Of a stretch of 64,000 bases of DNA, positions 36,267 to 47,150 are shown in pieces. Position 1 is the first letter of the stretch. Each line of letters opens with the position of its first letter. A program made the translations under genes and the position numbers. Location: NCBI GenBank assembly GCA_026120185.1, contig JANUWF010001193.1, forward strand, positions 2,292,291 through 2,356,290, read 5' to 3'. The notes beneath the pieces were generated by a model. That model was given only the letters and a program-made list of their open reading frames with translations. It was not told where the DNA came from and searched no databases. The stretch comes from Voacanga thouarsii. Taxonomy: Eukaryota > Streptophyta > Magnoliopsida > Gentianales > Apocynaceae.

Positions 36267-36599
36267 ATAACTTATGTACAATATATAAGTTACTCTTCAA
36301 TCAATAAAAATAAAATATATAAGAAGTGAATACCAATTAGAAGGTTTATGATGTTAAGATAGTAATTTATGTATAACACATAAGTTATTTTTTAACCAAT
36401 AAAAATAAAATATGTGGAAGTAAATGGTAACGAGAAATTATAACTTATGTACAACACATAAGTTACTCTTCAACCAATAATAAAATATGTGGGAAGTAAA
36501 ATGCAAAGAATGAGTTGAGTTAGTATCTATTTTTTAAGGTTGAGTTAGCATTTACTTCCCACATGTTTTGTTTTCAATGGTTGAAGAGTAATTTATATT
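36267..36599. repeat. Three direct and one inverted copy of a roughly 65-bp repeat
   Basis: Units at 36267-36330, 36363-36427 and 36440-36503 share TAACTTATGTACAACACATA, TCTTCAACCAATAA and AAATATGTGGGAAGTAAA. An inverted partial copy lies at about 36545-36599 (ACTTCCCACATG, then TGGTTGAAGAGTAA). The AACTTATGTACA..ACATAAGTT part of each unit is itself palindromic. A foldback/MITE origin is likely, but ends are not defined. Confidence 0.65.
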
Positions 36600-36620
36600 A
36601 TCTCTGATTCACAATAAGTG

Positions 36621-37120
36621 TCATTTTGACTGAATAATTTTGTTGCATAATAAGTGACTTTTTATAAACTGGAAGATTCTCCCATACATTTTTTGCTTTC
36701 TATCTCTAAGCAACTTTATTCCAAGAATATGGCTAGATTCTCCCATATCTTTCACACTAAGTTGACTTGATAGCAAAACCTGTATAGATGACAATGTCCC
36801 TACATTATTTCTAATGAGTAGAATGTCATCCACATAAAGTACCATAAAAGACACATTGTTGCCATCTATCTTTCTATACATGCATGGTTCATCAACGTTT
36901 TGTATGAATCTATAAGACTTTACTGTCTTATCAAAATGTATGTTCTATGTTTGTGATACTTGCTTAAGTCCATAAATATACTTCTTAAGCTTACAGATTA
37001 TATGTTCTTGGCCTTTCTCAACAAAGCCTTCAGGCTGGGTTATATAGATATTTTTGCTAAGATAACCATTAAGAAAGGTTGTCTTTAACATCTACTTTTT
37101 ATATCTCATAGTCATAATGA
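36621..37120 (-). pseudogene. Ty1/copia reverse transcriptase fragment
   Basis: On the minus strand the peptides TFLNGYLSKNIYITQPEGFVE, GLKQVSQT, the catalytic YVDDILL and VKDMGESSHILGIKLLRD are in copia RT order. The segment has stops and frame breaks, and no integrase, RNase H or LTR is attached. It ends about 115 bp from the RKD pseudogene. Confidence 0.85.
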
Positions 37121-37234
37121 CATACGATGGCCAATAGAATACTTTTGAGAGTTTTTCACTCGTCTTCTTTATCTGAAAATGTATTTGATAATGAAACTGA
37201 ACTTTTTTTGGTTTGTTGTGATGTGAATCAGTGG

Positions 37235-37963
37235 AAGTTCTGGACATACTATTTTGGATTTCCAATTTGATCTATCCATTCAAGAGATTGCTTTTGATAT
37301 TGTTCCACTGATGGAGGATATGCTTGTGCATGATCTATTCTACTCCCTAATGGATTTTGAACAAAGCCAGAACATGAATTTTGTGCATCTTGAATTTAAT
37401 ATTGAGGTGAACCAGCCGCTGTTACTGTGTGACGGCAGTCAAGGTATCATTTCAAATGAAGTTCATGTGGAGAAGAAGATGATCAGGAAGTAGAGAGAGG
37501 AGAAGGACAATAGCTCCAAAACATTATCAAGAGCAACCATTTCGAAGTACTTTTACATGCCAGTCACTTGGGCTGCCTAAGAACTGAATGTTGGCTTAAC
37601 TCTTCTCAAGAAAAGATGTAGAGAGTTGGGAATTCATCGATAGCCTCACAAGAAGTTGATGAGCTTGGAGACCCTAATCAAGAATGTTCAGGTTCTTTCT
37701 CACACACACTTATATAGCTCCAAAGATGACAAAAAACTAATAATTCGAGAGCATGCCTTTGGATTTGTAAGAGATGCAAAATGAAGAAGAATGAGGACAT
37801 ATGGTTGAGAAGAAATTGAGAGAAGCCATTGAGATACTGGAACGTGAGAAGAAGTTGATAGAAGAAATCCCTGATATGCAGTTGGAGGACCAAACAAAGA
37901 GATTGAGATAAGCATACTTCAAGGCTAACTATAAGAAGAGAAAACTTATGGGAATGATGAAAT
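37235..37963 (+). pseudogene. RKD-type RWP-RK transcription factor pseudogene
   Basis: RKD proteins are RWP-RK DNA-binding factors known for roles in egg-cell and embryo identity. Two exon relics are visible. The first (to 37691) has an N-terminal acidic part, then LSRATISKYFYMP, ELNVGLTLLKKRCRELGI, KLMSLETLIKNVQ. The second (about 37770-37963) has [32 protein letters not shown] and FKANYKKRK. The donor after KNVQ is retained, so this is not a processed copy. In-frame stops are TAG 37491, TAA 37578, TAG 37641 (where the family has the Trp after Arg in RW), TGA 37792 and TAA 37909 (family Gln). The N-terminus is unverified and the copy appears non-functional. Confidence 0.85.
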
Positions 37964-38472
37964 CTCAATACTCATTTCATAGTAACTTCACGGCTAATTC
38001 TGTTGCTGCTATGCCAAAGAAGAGGATTTGAGGTCCATAATTTGATGTAGTTATAAAATATCTTAATTGAGAATGACTTACCACAAATAATGAAAATGGA
38101 TTGTGTACCTTACGATGACCAAATGTAGCTGTTTTGCAAAATAAAGAGGGAAAAGAGTTTCTGCAAACTTCTAGCCAAACATACCAAAGCAGATTGCAAT
38201 ATAACATATGACTAAATAATTAGATAAGCATGAGCAATTATGACTAAATAAACAAACAAACACATTCTCTTTAACTTAAATGGCAGAACCTTAGAAAAAT
38301 AAAGTACGGCAAACCTGAAGTGGTAAGCTTGCCCTATAATCACTAAACAAATCCCCGTATTTGGAGAAATTGGAAAAACATGCAAATTACAAAAATTGAA
38401 GATTCAACATTTAGAAAATTCGTAGCATTGAGATCAAGGGAAAAATAAGGACGGAAGATTCAAAGCACTTAC
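37964..38472. other. Intergenic, no feature seen
   Basis: No coding family recognised between the RKD relic and the ADH-like exon. Confidence 0.4.
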
Positions 38473-38552
38473 AGACAGTCCCACAGCTCCCAGACCAAAG
38501 ACAGCCATGCTCGCCCTTGCTTCAATGTCAGCTGTGTCCACACGTTTCAATA
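38473..38552 (-). pseudogene. Isolated alcohol-dehydrogenase-like exon
   Basis: On the minus strand an 80-bp segment bounded by TTTTTACAG and GTAAGT reads VDTADIEARASMAVFGLGAVGLS. This resembles the start of the NAD-binding fold of zinc alcohol dehydrogenases (FGLGxVGL). No neighbouring ADH exon was found within several kb on either side, so it is most likely a gene fragment. Confidence in the family is moderate because the match is short. Confidence 0.5.
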
Positions 38553-39439
38553 CTGTAAAAAGAGGCCCACATCGAAGGCCAACAAACTAACAATAATATC
38601 AATCATGCAACAATCCACATTGAACAACATAAAACAATCAACAACCATAAGTCATATAACACTAGAGGATAATTTCAAGCTTCAAAAGAAAATAAACAAC
38701 CATAACAGTGTCAAACATAACAACATGATAGTACTCAGATAACATAAAACATCCTTATCATCTCTCATATCATCTTCATCGAGAATGAAGATTCAACATT
38801 TTATATGAAAATAGAGAGAATTAAATAAAAATTTCTACTGGTTAAGCCTAACGGACTGGACAATCATCCAGGGATAATAATATGTAGAAGAACTGACAAG
38901 TCATGAGAAATAGAGATGCCAAAGATAGAGAAAGGGGGGTTGCCTCGGCCGGGGGGAGTGGGACAGTAGAGCAAAATATAAAAATACAGATGTAGTTGGG
39001 GTAAATTTGGGAGGTGGGAGCAAAAATAACAAAGAAGAGAAGAATTAGGCAAAGAGAAATCTGATCCCCCCTCCCAACCCACCCCTCAAAGGAAAGAGGG
39101 AATAGAGATAGAGAGTAAAGGAAAAAGAATGGACATTTGAGAGGTCTTGTGAAACCTAAGCTTCGCAAAACTGACTTTTAAAAATTTATGAAACGACTTT
39201 CTAGTTTATTCACCTTGTTTCGAAATAAATATTACTTTTAGAGACTTTTTATATTTCAAATTATCTGTCATTTTATGCAATTAATAATATATTTATTGTC
39301 TTTTTTCCAAGTTTATCCTTTTTATTTATTACCCTACTAAACCATAACATTAATTGATTTTTAAATTTTAAAATAACTTTACAATTTTCAATGAGAGTAA
39401 TATTCATCTTTGGAGTAAGATGCTTTCATAGGAAATGGA
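38553..39439. other. Intergenic, no feature seen
   Basis: A GC-richer patch at 38930-39080 with short overlapping frames on the minus strand has no family resemblance. Confidence 0.4.
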
Positions 39440-40243
39440 TGATAAGGTAATAATTCCATTGAATATTGGAGGACCCAGCTTAGATTGACCTCAATTATCC
39501 CACAAAAAATTTGGATGATTTCTCCAATCAGGATTATATGTGTATGCGTCCTCTAGCTTTTTATCGATTACTTTCACTAAATTCATATGATTGGAAACAA
39601 GGAGTGATAGGAAGCATCTTGGTAATAGCCTTTGGTATAGTTCAACATGTTTATGCTTTAGAAATTGTTGGCATGATCTCAGCCGCCTTCTTCTCACCAA
39701 GTCATGTAGAAATGCACGCTAGAATCCAGACATATGCTTTTATTTTCAATTCATTTTGTCTTGCATCTGTTGTTATAAATGTTTGTTAGCATTACAATTT
39801 TTCTTACATGGGTGAACAGCTGACAAAAAGAATCAGATTGAAATTGGTTGAGAAAATTTTATCCTTTGAAGCAGCTTGGTTCGATAAAGAAAAGAATTCT
39901 AGTGGAGTTTTATGTTCAAGATTGAGCAAAGAAGCATCATTGATCAAGTCCTTTGTTGCTGACAGAATCTCACCTTGATTTAGACAACATCAACTATGAC
40001 AATTGCAATGGTAATGTGGCTCATTGTAGCTTGGAAGCTTGCACTTGTCATGATTGTTGTATAGCCATGTACAATCCTATGCCTCTATACCCAAAAAGTA
40101 CTGTTCTCAGCCACTACATCTAAGTTTGTGAAGGCTCAATATCAAAGTACTCAAATTGTTGTAGAGGATATTTACAATCATCGTATTGTAACTTCATACG
40201 GAAGCATAAGAAAAGTTCAGATTTTTTATCATGCTCAGGATGA
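39440..40243 (+). pseudogene. ABCB (MDR/P-glycoprotein) transporter pseudogene fragment
   Basis: The segment reads as the beginning of the second transmembrane half of a plant ABCB transporter: RPLAFYRLLSLNSYDWKQG, then HYNFSYMGEQLTKRIRLKL, EKILSFEAAWFDKEKNSSG, LCSRLSKEASLIKSFVADRI, and after a frameshift TIAMVMWLIVAWKLALVMI, FVKAQYQSTQIVVE, YNHRIVTSYGS. TAG stops at 39787, 39981 and 40062 fall where the family has Gln. A frameshift lies near 39975. No ATP-binding domain was found downstream. It ends at a plausible donor GTAAGG. Confidence 0.88.
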
Positions 40244-40731
40244 GGTAAGGAAGGAAATTTATTTTAATGAAATTAGTTGAGTAGTACTATTGTTTTCATC
40301 AAGAGCACAATGCAAGACAATGATTATGTAATAAAAAACAAGACAAGAGCCCATTATAGACCCCACAAAAAACAAAAAAAATGGCAAAGGACCAACATGC
40401 ATTAATTATTAAAGAACCAAGCCTAACATACTGGGTGAAAGAATATAAGCCTGGGGAAGAAAAAAATTTCTATGTGGAGGTTGCATAACATATATGCATC
40501 CTTCATGACGCATACTTTGAATGATTACTCATTACAATAAATTTTGTGATTTTCTATATCTTTTGCTATTACTCACAAAAAATGAGTCAAACTCTTAAAT
40601 AAGTATTGAGATATATAGAAATAAGTGATTTTATACTCAAAATTAATAATTAAAGGTATACTGGTCATTTCAATTAATTTCTTAATATATGTAAAAAATT
40701 TTAAAATGATACTTATTGTAAATTAGAAGTA
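40244..40731. other. Intergenic, no feature seen
   Basis: AT-rich. No exon continuing the ABCB relic was recognised. Confidence 0.4.
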
Positions 40732-41037
40732 CTCCATCCGTTTCAAAATACTTGTTCATGAAACTTTTTTATTTTGTTTCAAAATACTTGTTCATGTACA
40801 TATTTATAGAACTAATGATTAGTTTCTTTCCATTTTACCATCATTTATTCTAAGTCAACTGCACAATTTTCCAAAACTCTTCTTTCTTTTTACTTCTTGA
40901 GAATTTTCACCAACCAATAACTATCATATTTTTAATATGGGTAGAATAAGAACTTTATCTAAATTGTTGTATTATTTTCAATACCTTTAATCTATGTGCA
41001 AAAGGTTTCATGAACAAGTATTTTGAAACGGATGGAG
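40732..41037. mobile_element. Stowaway-type MITE with TA target duplication
   Basis: The left end is CTCCATCCGTTTCAAAATAC followed by TTGTTCATGAAAC. The reverse complement of the right end gives the same sequence. The flanks are TA at 40730-40731 and 41038-41039. A tandem second copy of GTTTCAAAATACTTGTTCAT lies just inside the left end. The 306-bp element is the cleaner relative of the relic at 1622-1935. Confidence 0.9.
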
Positions 41038-41668
41038 TAATACATAAGTTACTAACCTACCACCACAAACCTGATCCCAGACCAAAAAGTGTGAGGTGGG
41101 TAGTATAGTTTGATTGGCATTTTATCCCCAACTCTCAAGTCTCTTGTGAAGCCTATCGCAATTTCCACCTGAATGCTAGAACAAGAGGAGGATTTGTTGC
41201 GTTTGCGGTCGACGATTGCTTCTCGTCCACTGGTGTGCTAGGGTTGTCGAGGCGGATATTGGATATTTTTCGTGGTTACCTAAATTTCTACCGTTGAATT
41301 GAGGTCTCTATCATCATAGTGCTATTGTGTGCTCTAAATTCAAATGTTCCATTTTGTTCTCCCACAAGCTTACTTGTCGGGGTCATATGGCACTGGCTTC
41401 TTCATAGGGTTTCTTTCACCTTGAGTTGACACAGAGTTGTAGGATGGTTCGATCCTGCCTATTTGAATCTTCGACAAGTTTCACCCTCTCCCTCACTGCC
41501 TTAGTGAATTCAAATTTTGGTCCATTTCACCATCACTTGTTTATTTATTTAACCACTTATTTATTTTATTATCCCAAAAGATTTGTTTCTTTTAATTTCC
41601 TTATAAAGGAGATTCTTTTGAGAGAAAATAAATGATTGTGTCCTTTCTCTTTTTTTTGCTGGCAAGTA
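41038..41668. other. Intergenic, no feature seen
   Basis: Balanced GC from 41040 to 41500, without a recognisable gene. Confidence 0.4.
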
Positions 41669-42091
41669 CTCCTTCCGTACACAAATAACTGGCCTAATTG
41701 TAAAAATTACGCATGTTAAGGAATTGTGAAATTTTATAGTAAAAATAATTAAAATGTCCATTATACCCTTTGAAATATTTTTATTATCTTTCTTACCTCA
41801 TTAATTTGAATCTTACAATTTCTTTAATTACACCACTCTAATAATTCTTCTTTTCACTCATATCACCTTATTAAATTATACTTTTGACTATTTTTATAGG
41901 ATAACATGATTTTATTGTTAGTTAAAATAATATCAGTATGGGTAATTGTAATACTAATTAATTGATAAAAAATTGTGTTAAGGGTAAAATTGGAAAAAAA
42001 TAATTAAATACAATATCCATTTAGAAAGTGGATAGTTATTTTTAGACAAATTAAAAAGAAAATTAGGCCAATTATTTGTGGACGGAGGGAG
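41669..42091. mobile_element. Stowaway-type MITE, second family, TA target duplication
   Basis: The left end is CTCCTTCCGTACACAAATAA followed by CTGGCCTAAT. The right end reverse-complemented is CTCCCTCCGTCCACAAATAA followed by TTGGCCTAAT. Flanks are TA (41667-41668 and 42092-42093). At 423 bp it is non-coding and has a different interior from the other MITEs in the window. Confidence 0.9.
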
Positions 42092-42093
42092 TA

Positions 42094-42878
42094 ATTAACG
42101 CAATAATTATGTGAGAAACAACAATTTGTTGCATATATGTGGAAATCTATCTAATGCCACCATAACCTTTCCACACCTTTGGGCTTTTTCTTTCAAGCAT
42201 TGATAAGTAACTTGGGTGGCTAATTTGTTATGAAGAAATTGGAGCTTATAATTTATTTTGAACTTTTCTTGAGTGTTGATATCAGGAACAATATAAAGAT
42301 TACATATTTGATGAAAATTCACCATCCTCAACCTGGAGGCTTTTTACGGGTAGCATGTTGAATGCTATTAGACAGACTTAGTTCATGGTTGCATTTTCCT
42401 TTTATACAGTTGAATGAGAAGTAGAACCAGGGACAATAAATTATATGGAATAAATTCTGAAATGCAAATTAATTTTATGGGAATTCTCCACTTGCAAATT
42501 TATGAATACCCTGACATACAATAGAGGGATTGAGCCTTGGCTTTTTCTAGAAGTTAAGCTGCTTGAAAACCTAATTTTTATGATTGGCGCAAGTGTATTT
42601 AGCTCAAAGAAAGCATCTTTATTGATATAGTGAAAGGAAAAGTTTCTTAATTGGTTTGGACATAACACATGCTGGTATAGAGGGCTTTACAGAAGACTTT
42701 ATAGGTATATTCACCATACCCAAATGGTTCGCATAAGAAAATTATATCATGTGATGATGACTGACCAGCAAGGAATGTCACAGAAGTGAAAGCAGTGATT
42801 TCGTCGTTGTCAGTTGTCATCATCAGGGCTTGAACAGAAAGGATTTTGTGTAGTTCACATGGTATGGGTAATGTAGTG
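42094..42878. other. Left flank of the hAT insertion, no gene recognised
   Basis: Balanced composition, and it continues on the other side of the hAT element at 46156. Short frames on both strands gave no family match. Confidence 0.35.
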
Positions 42879-42886
42879 GTTTTAGA

Positions 42887-45800
42887 TAGCAATGGCTAGT
42901 GGAGCGGTTTGGTCCGCCGGGGTGGGCCCGAAGGCCGAACCGACCACTGTGCACCAGTCGGGCCTAGGTCCTGGTCCAGTCCTGGCCAGGGGTTAAAACC
43001 CTTGGCCCGCTACGGTCCGGCCCGCTTAAGAGAGCCGTTAACCAATGACTCTCTCAACTTTAGTTTATTACAATTCAACCTAAAAAACGGTTGAAATATT
43101 TTTTTTTACATTTTGCTCCTTAACGGTTATATTCTCTATTCTAACCCCCAAAACTCTATAAATACCTCCCAATTCAATCCAAAACTCATCAAGCACTCTC
43201 AAATTCTTTCAAACTCTCTTCAATTCTCCATTTTCTCTACAAAAAGTATTAGAATAGAATTTATTTTTGTGTTATACTTTTTCAATTCTTTAAGAAAGTC
43301 TTCATATTTTGGAAGATTATTGAGTAGCGGAATAGTGGATATAAGAAGTAAAAAGCTCTACAAAGTATTGTTATTCTTGAATCTTGGTCTTTAACGAGTT
43401 AGTATTTCTTAATCTTACATTCTTATATTTTGACTTTATTAATTGTTTATTTATTTTAGTTATTTGTTTAATTTTTAAGTTAATTTATTATTTATATTTT
43501 TCAATTCTCTTATTTCATTATTTGTTAATACTTTATTTTTTTTTGAATTTTTATTTGAATTTTGATTACTTGTTTTTTTTATAGAAATAATGGATCCAAA
43601 TCAATATCATCATTTTTCTTCATCCCAATCATCTGCACATTTTGATTTTAATATAGATCCAGCCTTGAATTCAATAAATAATGAAATAGGTAATGACGAT
43701 GAAGGTTCTAGTAGGCCTAGTGTTAGTGTTTCACAATCACAACCAACTCCAACAATTAATCCTGACGAATCTAATATAGGTGAGGATGATTTGAAACAAC
43801 GGATGTTATAACTAAAGCAAAAACATCTATGGTTTGGAATCTTTTTGAAAAAGATAATAATAATGATAAGGCAACATGTAAAATTTGTAGGGTGGTATAT
43901 GCACATAAGAAGTGAGGAGGGATTGAAACATTAGTTAGACATATAAAAAGGTCACATAATGATTGGTTAGAAAATCTACTTAAACAACAACAAATATATA
44001 CTACATGAGGTCAAATTGTTGGGAATTTTCAATATGATCATAGAAAAAATAGAAGTGGATTTGCAAAAATGATTGTTCAAATTAAATTACCTTTTAATTT
44101 TGCAGAAAATCTACATTATGAACAATATATACAAAAAATTGTCAACCAGCATGGAAAAGAATTCCTAAAACAATATTAAAAAATGATATAATAAAGATAT
44201 ATAAAGAAATAAAAGAGTATCTAATTGCTATATTTGAATCTTGTAATTGGAAATTTGTTCTTACTTGTGATGGTTGGACTGCAATTATTAATGAATCTTA
44301 TTTGTGCATTACATGTCATTGGATAGATCATGATTGGTTAGTACAAAAAAGGATATTTGTTTTAAATTATTTGAATATTCTCATGTAGCTAGTAGTATAG
44401 CTAGAATGATTATTCAAACATGTCGTGAATATAGAATTTTAAATAAAATTATTTCTATTTCTTTAGATAATGTTTCAAATAATGATTCCGTCATAATAAT
44501 TTTAAAAAATACTATGAATCTTATGTTAGATGGTATTTTATTTCATACTAGATGTACTTGTTATATACTTAATTTGTATGTTAAAGAAGGATATAAATAT
44601 ATTGTTAATATTGTTAATATAATTAGAAATGTTTTTTTATTTATTAAAATCTCCCCAACTAGGCAATAAAATTTTAAGGTATTATGCCGAGAACAAGGTG
44701 TATCTTTTAAAAAATTTAGATTAGATTGTAAAATTAGATGAAACTCAACTTTAGATATGTTTAAAAGTGTTATACCTTTTCAAAACCAACTTATTAAATT
44801 TTGTAATAGTAATAATTTTCAACCTCCACTAACTGAAACTTATTTTGAAAATTGTTTTGCACTTTTAATATTTTTATTTACTTTCAAAGAAGTTACTGAA
44901 CTTTTATCGGGATCTTATTATCCTACTACTCATCATATTCTTCCAGCACTTGCTAAGGTAGCACATATTTTTGGTGAGTATATGGATCATCCCCAATATG
45001 ATTATTTTATAAGAAGTATGTTTGAAAAATATAAAAAATATTATGAAGATATTCCTATTTTATATTGTATGACATTGTGTATGGATCCTAGAGTAAAGAC
45101 AACTGGTTTTCATAGTATTATTGAATAGTTATATGAAACATTAGATTTTGATGAATCACAAACACTTAAATAATGTATGATAAAAGATATAAAAGAAAAA
45201 AAATAGCTAAAGCTTTATCTGACATGTATAATTTGTATGATTTTGAGTCTTCTTATTTTAGTTCTCCTAGTTTAAGTAGACAAGCTTCATCATCTAGTAG
45301 TCACTTTCAACCTCCACGAAAATCTACCTCTTCAATTTCATCAGTATTTAATCCATGGGGTATTATGAAACGTAAAAAAAGATCGACTACCACCTACAAC
45401 GATATGGTAATTTATGAGATGCAGCCCTTAATAGAAAATGAAGATCAATATTTTGATATTTGTGGTTGGTGGAAGGCTCATGTAAGTCAATATCCCATTT
45501 TATCTAAAATGGCACGTGATCCTTTGACACCACCAGTCTCTACAATGCCATCGGAAAGCGTCTTCAGTGAGAGCGCTCGAACAATCGATGAAAGAAGATC
45601 TCGATTGGCTCCTCAAACTTTGGAGATGTTAATGTGTTGTAGTAGTTAATTTGCAGCCGAAGATAGGACGGCTAATTCGTGGATTATTGATGATGACTCA
45701 TATGATGAATGGGGTGAACTAAATAGTTAGTTTAGTATTCTTGTAATTAGGAATTTAGGATAAGTAATATTATGTATTTAATTTTATTTTTAGGATATTT

Positions 45801-46147
45801 ATTATATTTTTAAATTTTAATCATTGTAATATTTTTAAGAGGTTTAGGCATTAAGTCCTCCTCTTATGTAATCTTTATTTTATTAATTAATAAAACAGGT
45901 AGGGGTCCAAGCTAAACCCCTTACCACTTAAAGGTGGCATTTTTATAATTTTAAAAAATTGTGTTAAGTAGGAGAAAAAAAAAAAAAGCACACGGGCCGG
46001 CCCAAACTGGTTCTCGGGCCTCATGGGCCAAGGTCCCGGGCCGTGCCGGTCCTAGGGCTTCTGGCCCAGGGACCGGCCCGCACACCACGCGGGCCAGTCC
46101 TCGAGCTTGGCCTGAAACCGTGCAGGCCGGCCAAGTAGCCATCGCTA
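42887..46147 (+). mobile_element. Complete hAT DNA transposon, 3.26 kb
   Basis: The element starts TAGCAATGGCTAGTGG and ends CCATCGCTA. The reverse complement of the end is TAGCGATGGCTACTTGG, a short imperfect inverted repeat. It is flanked on both sides by the exact 8-bp duplication GTTTTAGA (42879-42886 and 46148-46155), the hallmark of hAT insertion. Both subterminal regions are GC-rich (42900-43030 and 45985-46140) and full of GGCCGG/GGCCCG words, in strong contrast to the AT-rich interior. It carries one transposase relic. Confidence 0.93.
43590..45652 (+). pseudogene. Inactive hAT (Ac-like) transposase
   Basis: Pieces in order: start MDPNQYHHF with a Ser/Gln-rich N-terminus (43590-43811); a BED-type zinc-finger relic reading MVWNLFEKD, ATCKICRVVYA and LVRHIKRSH (about 43825-43960) after a frame change; core segments containing CRILNKIISISLDNVSNND (44334-44669) and LLSGSYYPTTHHILPALAKV (44757-45128); and the C-terminal hAT dimerisation region (45173-45649) with WWKAHVSQYPILSKMARDPL and PVSTMPSESVFSESARTI. 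Stops and frameshifts separate the pieces, so the element is non-autonomous. The dimerisation region is well preserved. Confidence 0.9.
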
Positions 46148-46155
46148 GTTTTAGA

Positions 46156-46680
46156 TGCTAAATGTTAATGTTAAAGCTAGAGGACATAAGGGTAACTATT
46201 AACACGGGAAGTTAATCTGTATCTCTGGGAAAAAATTCTTAGATAGTGGAAAAAGGTAAAGGACCATCTAGCCTAATTAAATGGTATGGATGAGTTCATT
46301 ATACTCGACTCTAGTTCAAGTTTTAAGATGGAAACTCTACTAGAAAAGGGCAGGATACATCCTGAACAAATAATGGGTAGCATCATTTGCATATTGCTTT
46401 TGAATGTGAAGTGTCCTGCATTTCTTTGTTTCAGCTTAGCATGCTCTAATTTTTCTGTGATGTTAAAATCTTCAGTTCTTACCTTGGGCAAATCTTTTAG
46501 ATTTGATGAATGTTTGCAATTATGCTGGGTACTCTTTTATAAAAGCAGTATGCTTTGCTTTTGTGTGCGCATTCTTCTGCATATGCAGTATGCCTATTGC
46601 TTGGCAAATATTAGCATTCTATGGGATGGTTCTTTTTGTTATCAGTGTTAGACACAGGATACCTACGAGCACAGATAGAG
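46156..46680. other. Right flank of the hAT insertion, no gene recognised
   Basis: Frames here (46286-46651 and 46503-46706, plus) have hydrophobic stretches but no family I recognise. Confidence 0.35.
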
Positions 46681-46683
46681 TTT

Positions 46684-47150
46684 CGTCAGAAAACTATGGG
46701 TCGTGAGAGGGAGAACAGAAGAACTATGCAACGGACAGAAACGCTGACCGAATCACCAGTTTAATACTGGTTTGTTTTCAAGAAGTTATTCGCTCTACTT
46801 CGGTGCGATGGGTACAACGACTCTCTTTACAGGATAGGACGGTCTCAAATAGCCGTCGATGCACACCAACTGCGATTACCTCGAAAATTTCCTTGGTCTC
46901 AGTCAAAAAACTATGGGTCGTGAGTGGTGTGATGGGTACAACGGTTTCAAAATGCCGTCGACGCACACCAACTGCGATCACGATCTCAGTTAGAAAACTA
47001 TGGGTCGTGAGAGGGAGAACAGAAGAACTCGAAACAACTGCATGGGTCGTGAGAGGGAGAATAGAAGAACTCGAAAAAACTGCGAAATCTCTGTCAGAAA
47101 ACTATGGGTCATGAGAGGAAGAACAGAAGAAATAGAAGAACTCGAAAAAA
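46684..47150 (+). repeat. Nested minisatellite
   Basis: The word ATGGGTCGTGAGAGGGAGAA, with slight variants, recurs near 46694, 46912, 47001, 47043 and 47104. It is usually preceded by CAGAAAACT and followed by CAGAAGAACTCGAAA. A second pair of blocks, GATGGGTACAACG with ACACACCAACTGCGAT-type sequence, occurs near 46808-46880 and 46931-46980. Units are of unequal length, so the array arose by nested duplication. Not assigned to a known family. Confidence 0.75.

Noticed and set aside
45961..46161. GC-rich frame at the hAT right end
   Set aside because: It lies in the subterminal non-coding zone of the transposon and mirrors a frame on the other strand.
46286..46706. Hydrophobic frames right of the hAT element as a membrane protein exon
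   Set aside because: No family pattern recognised, overlapping frames compete, and no splice-consistent continuation was found.
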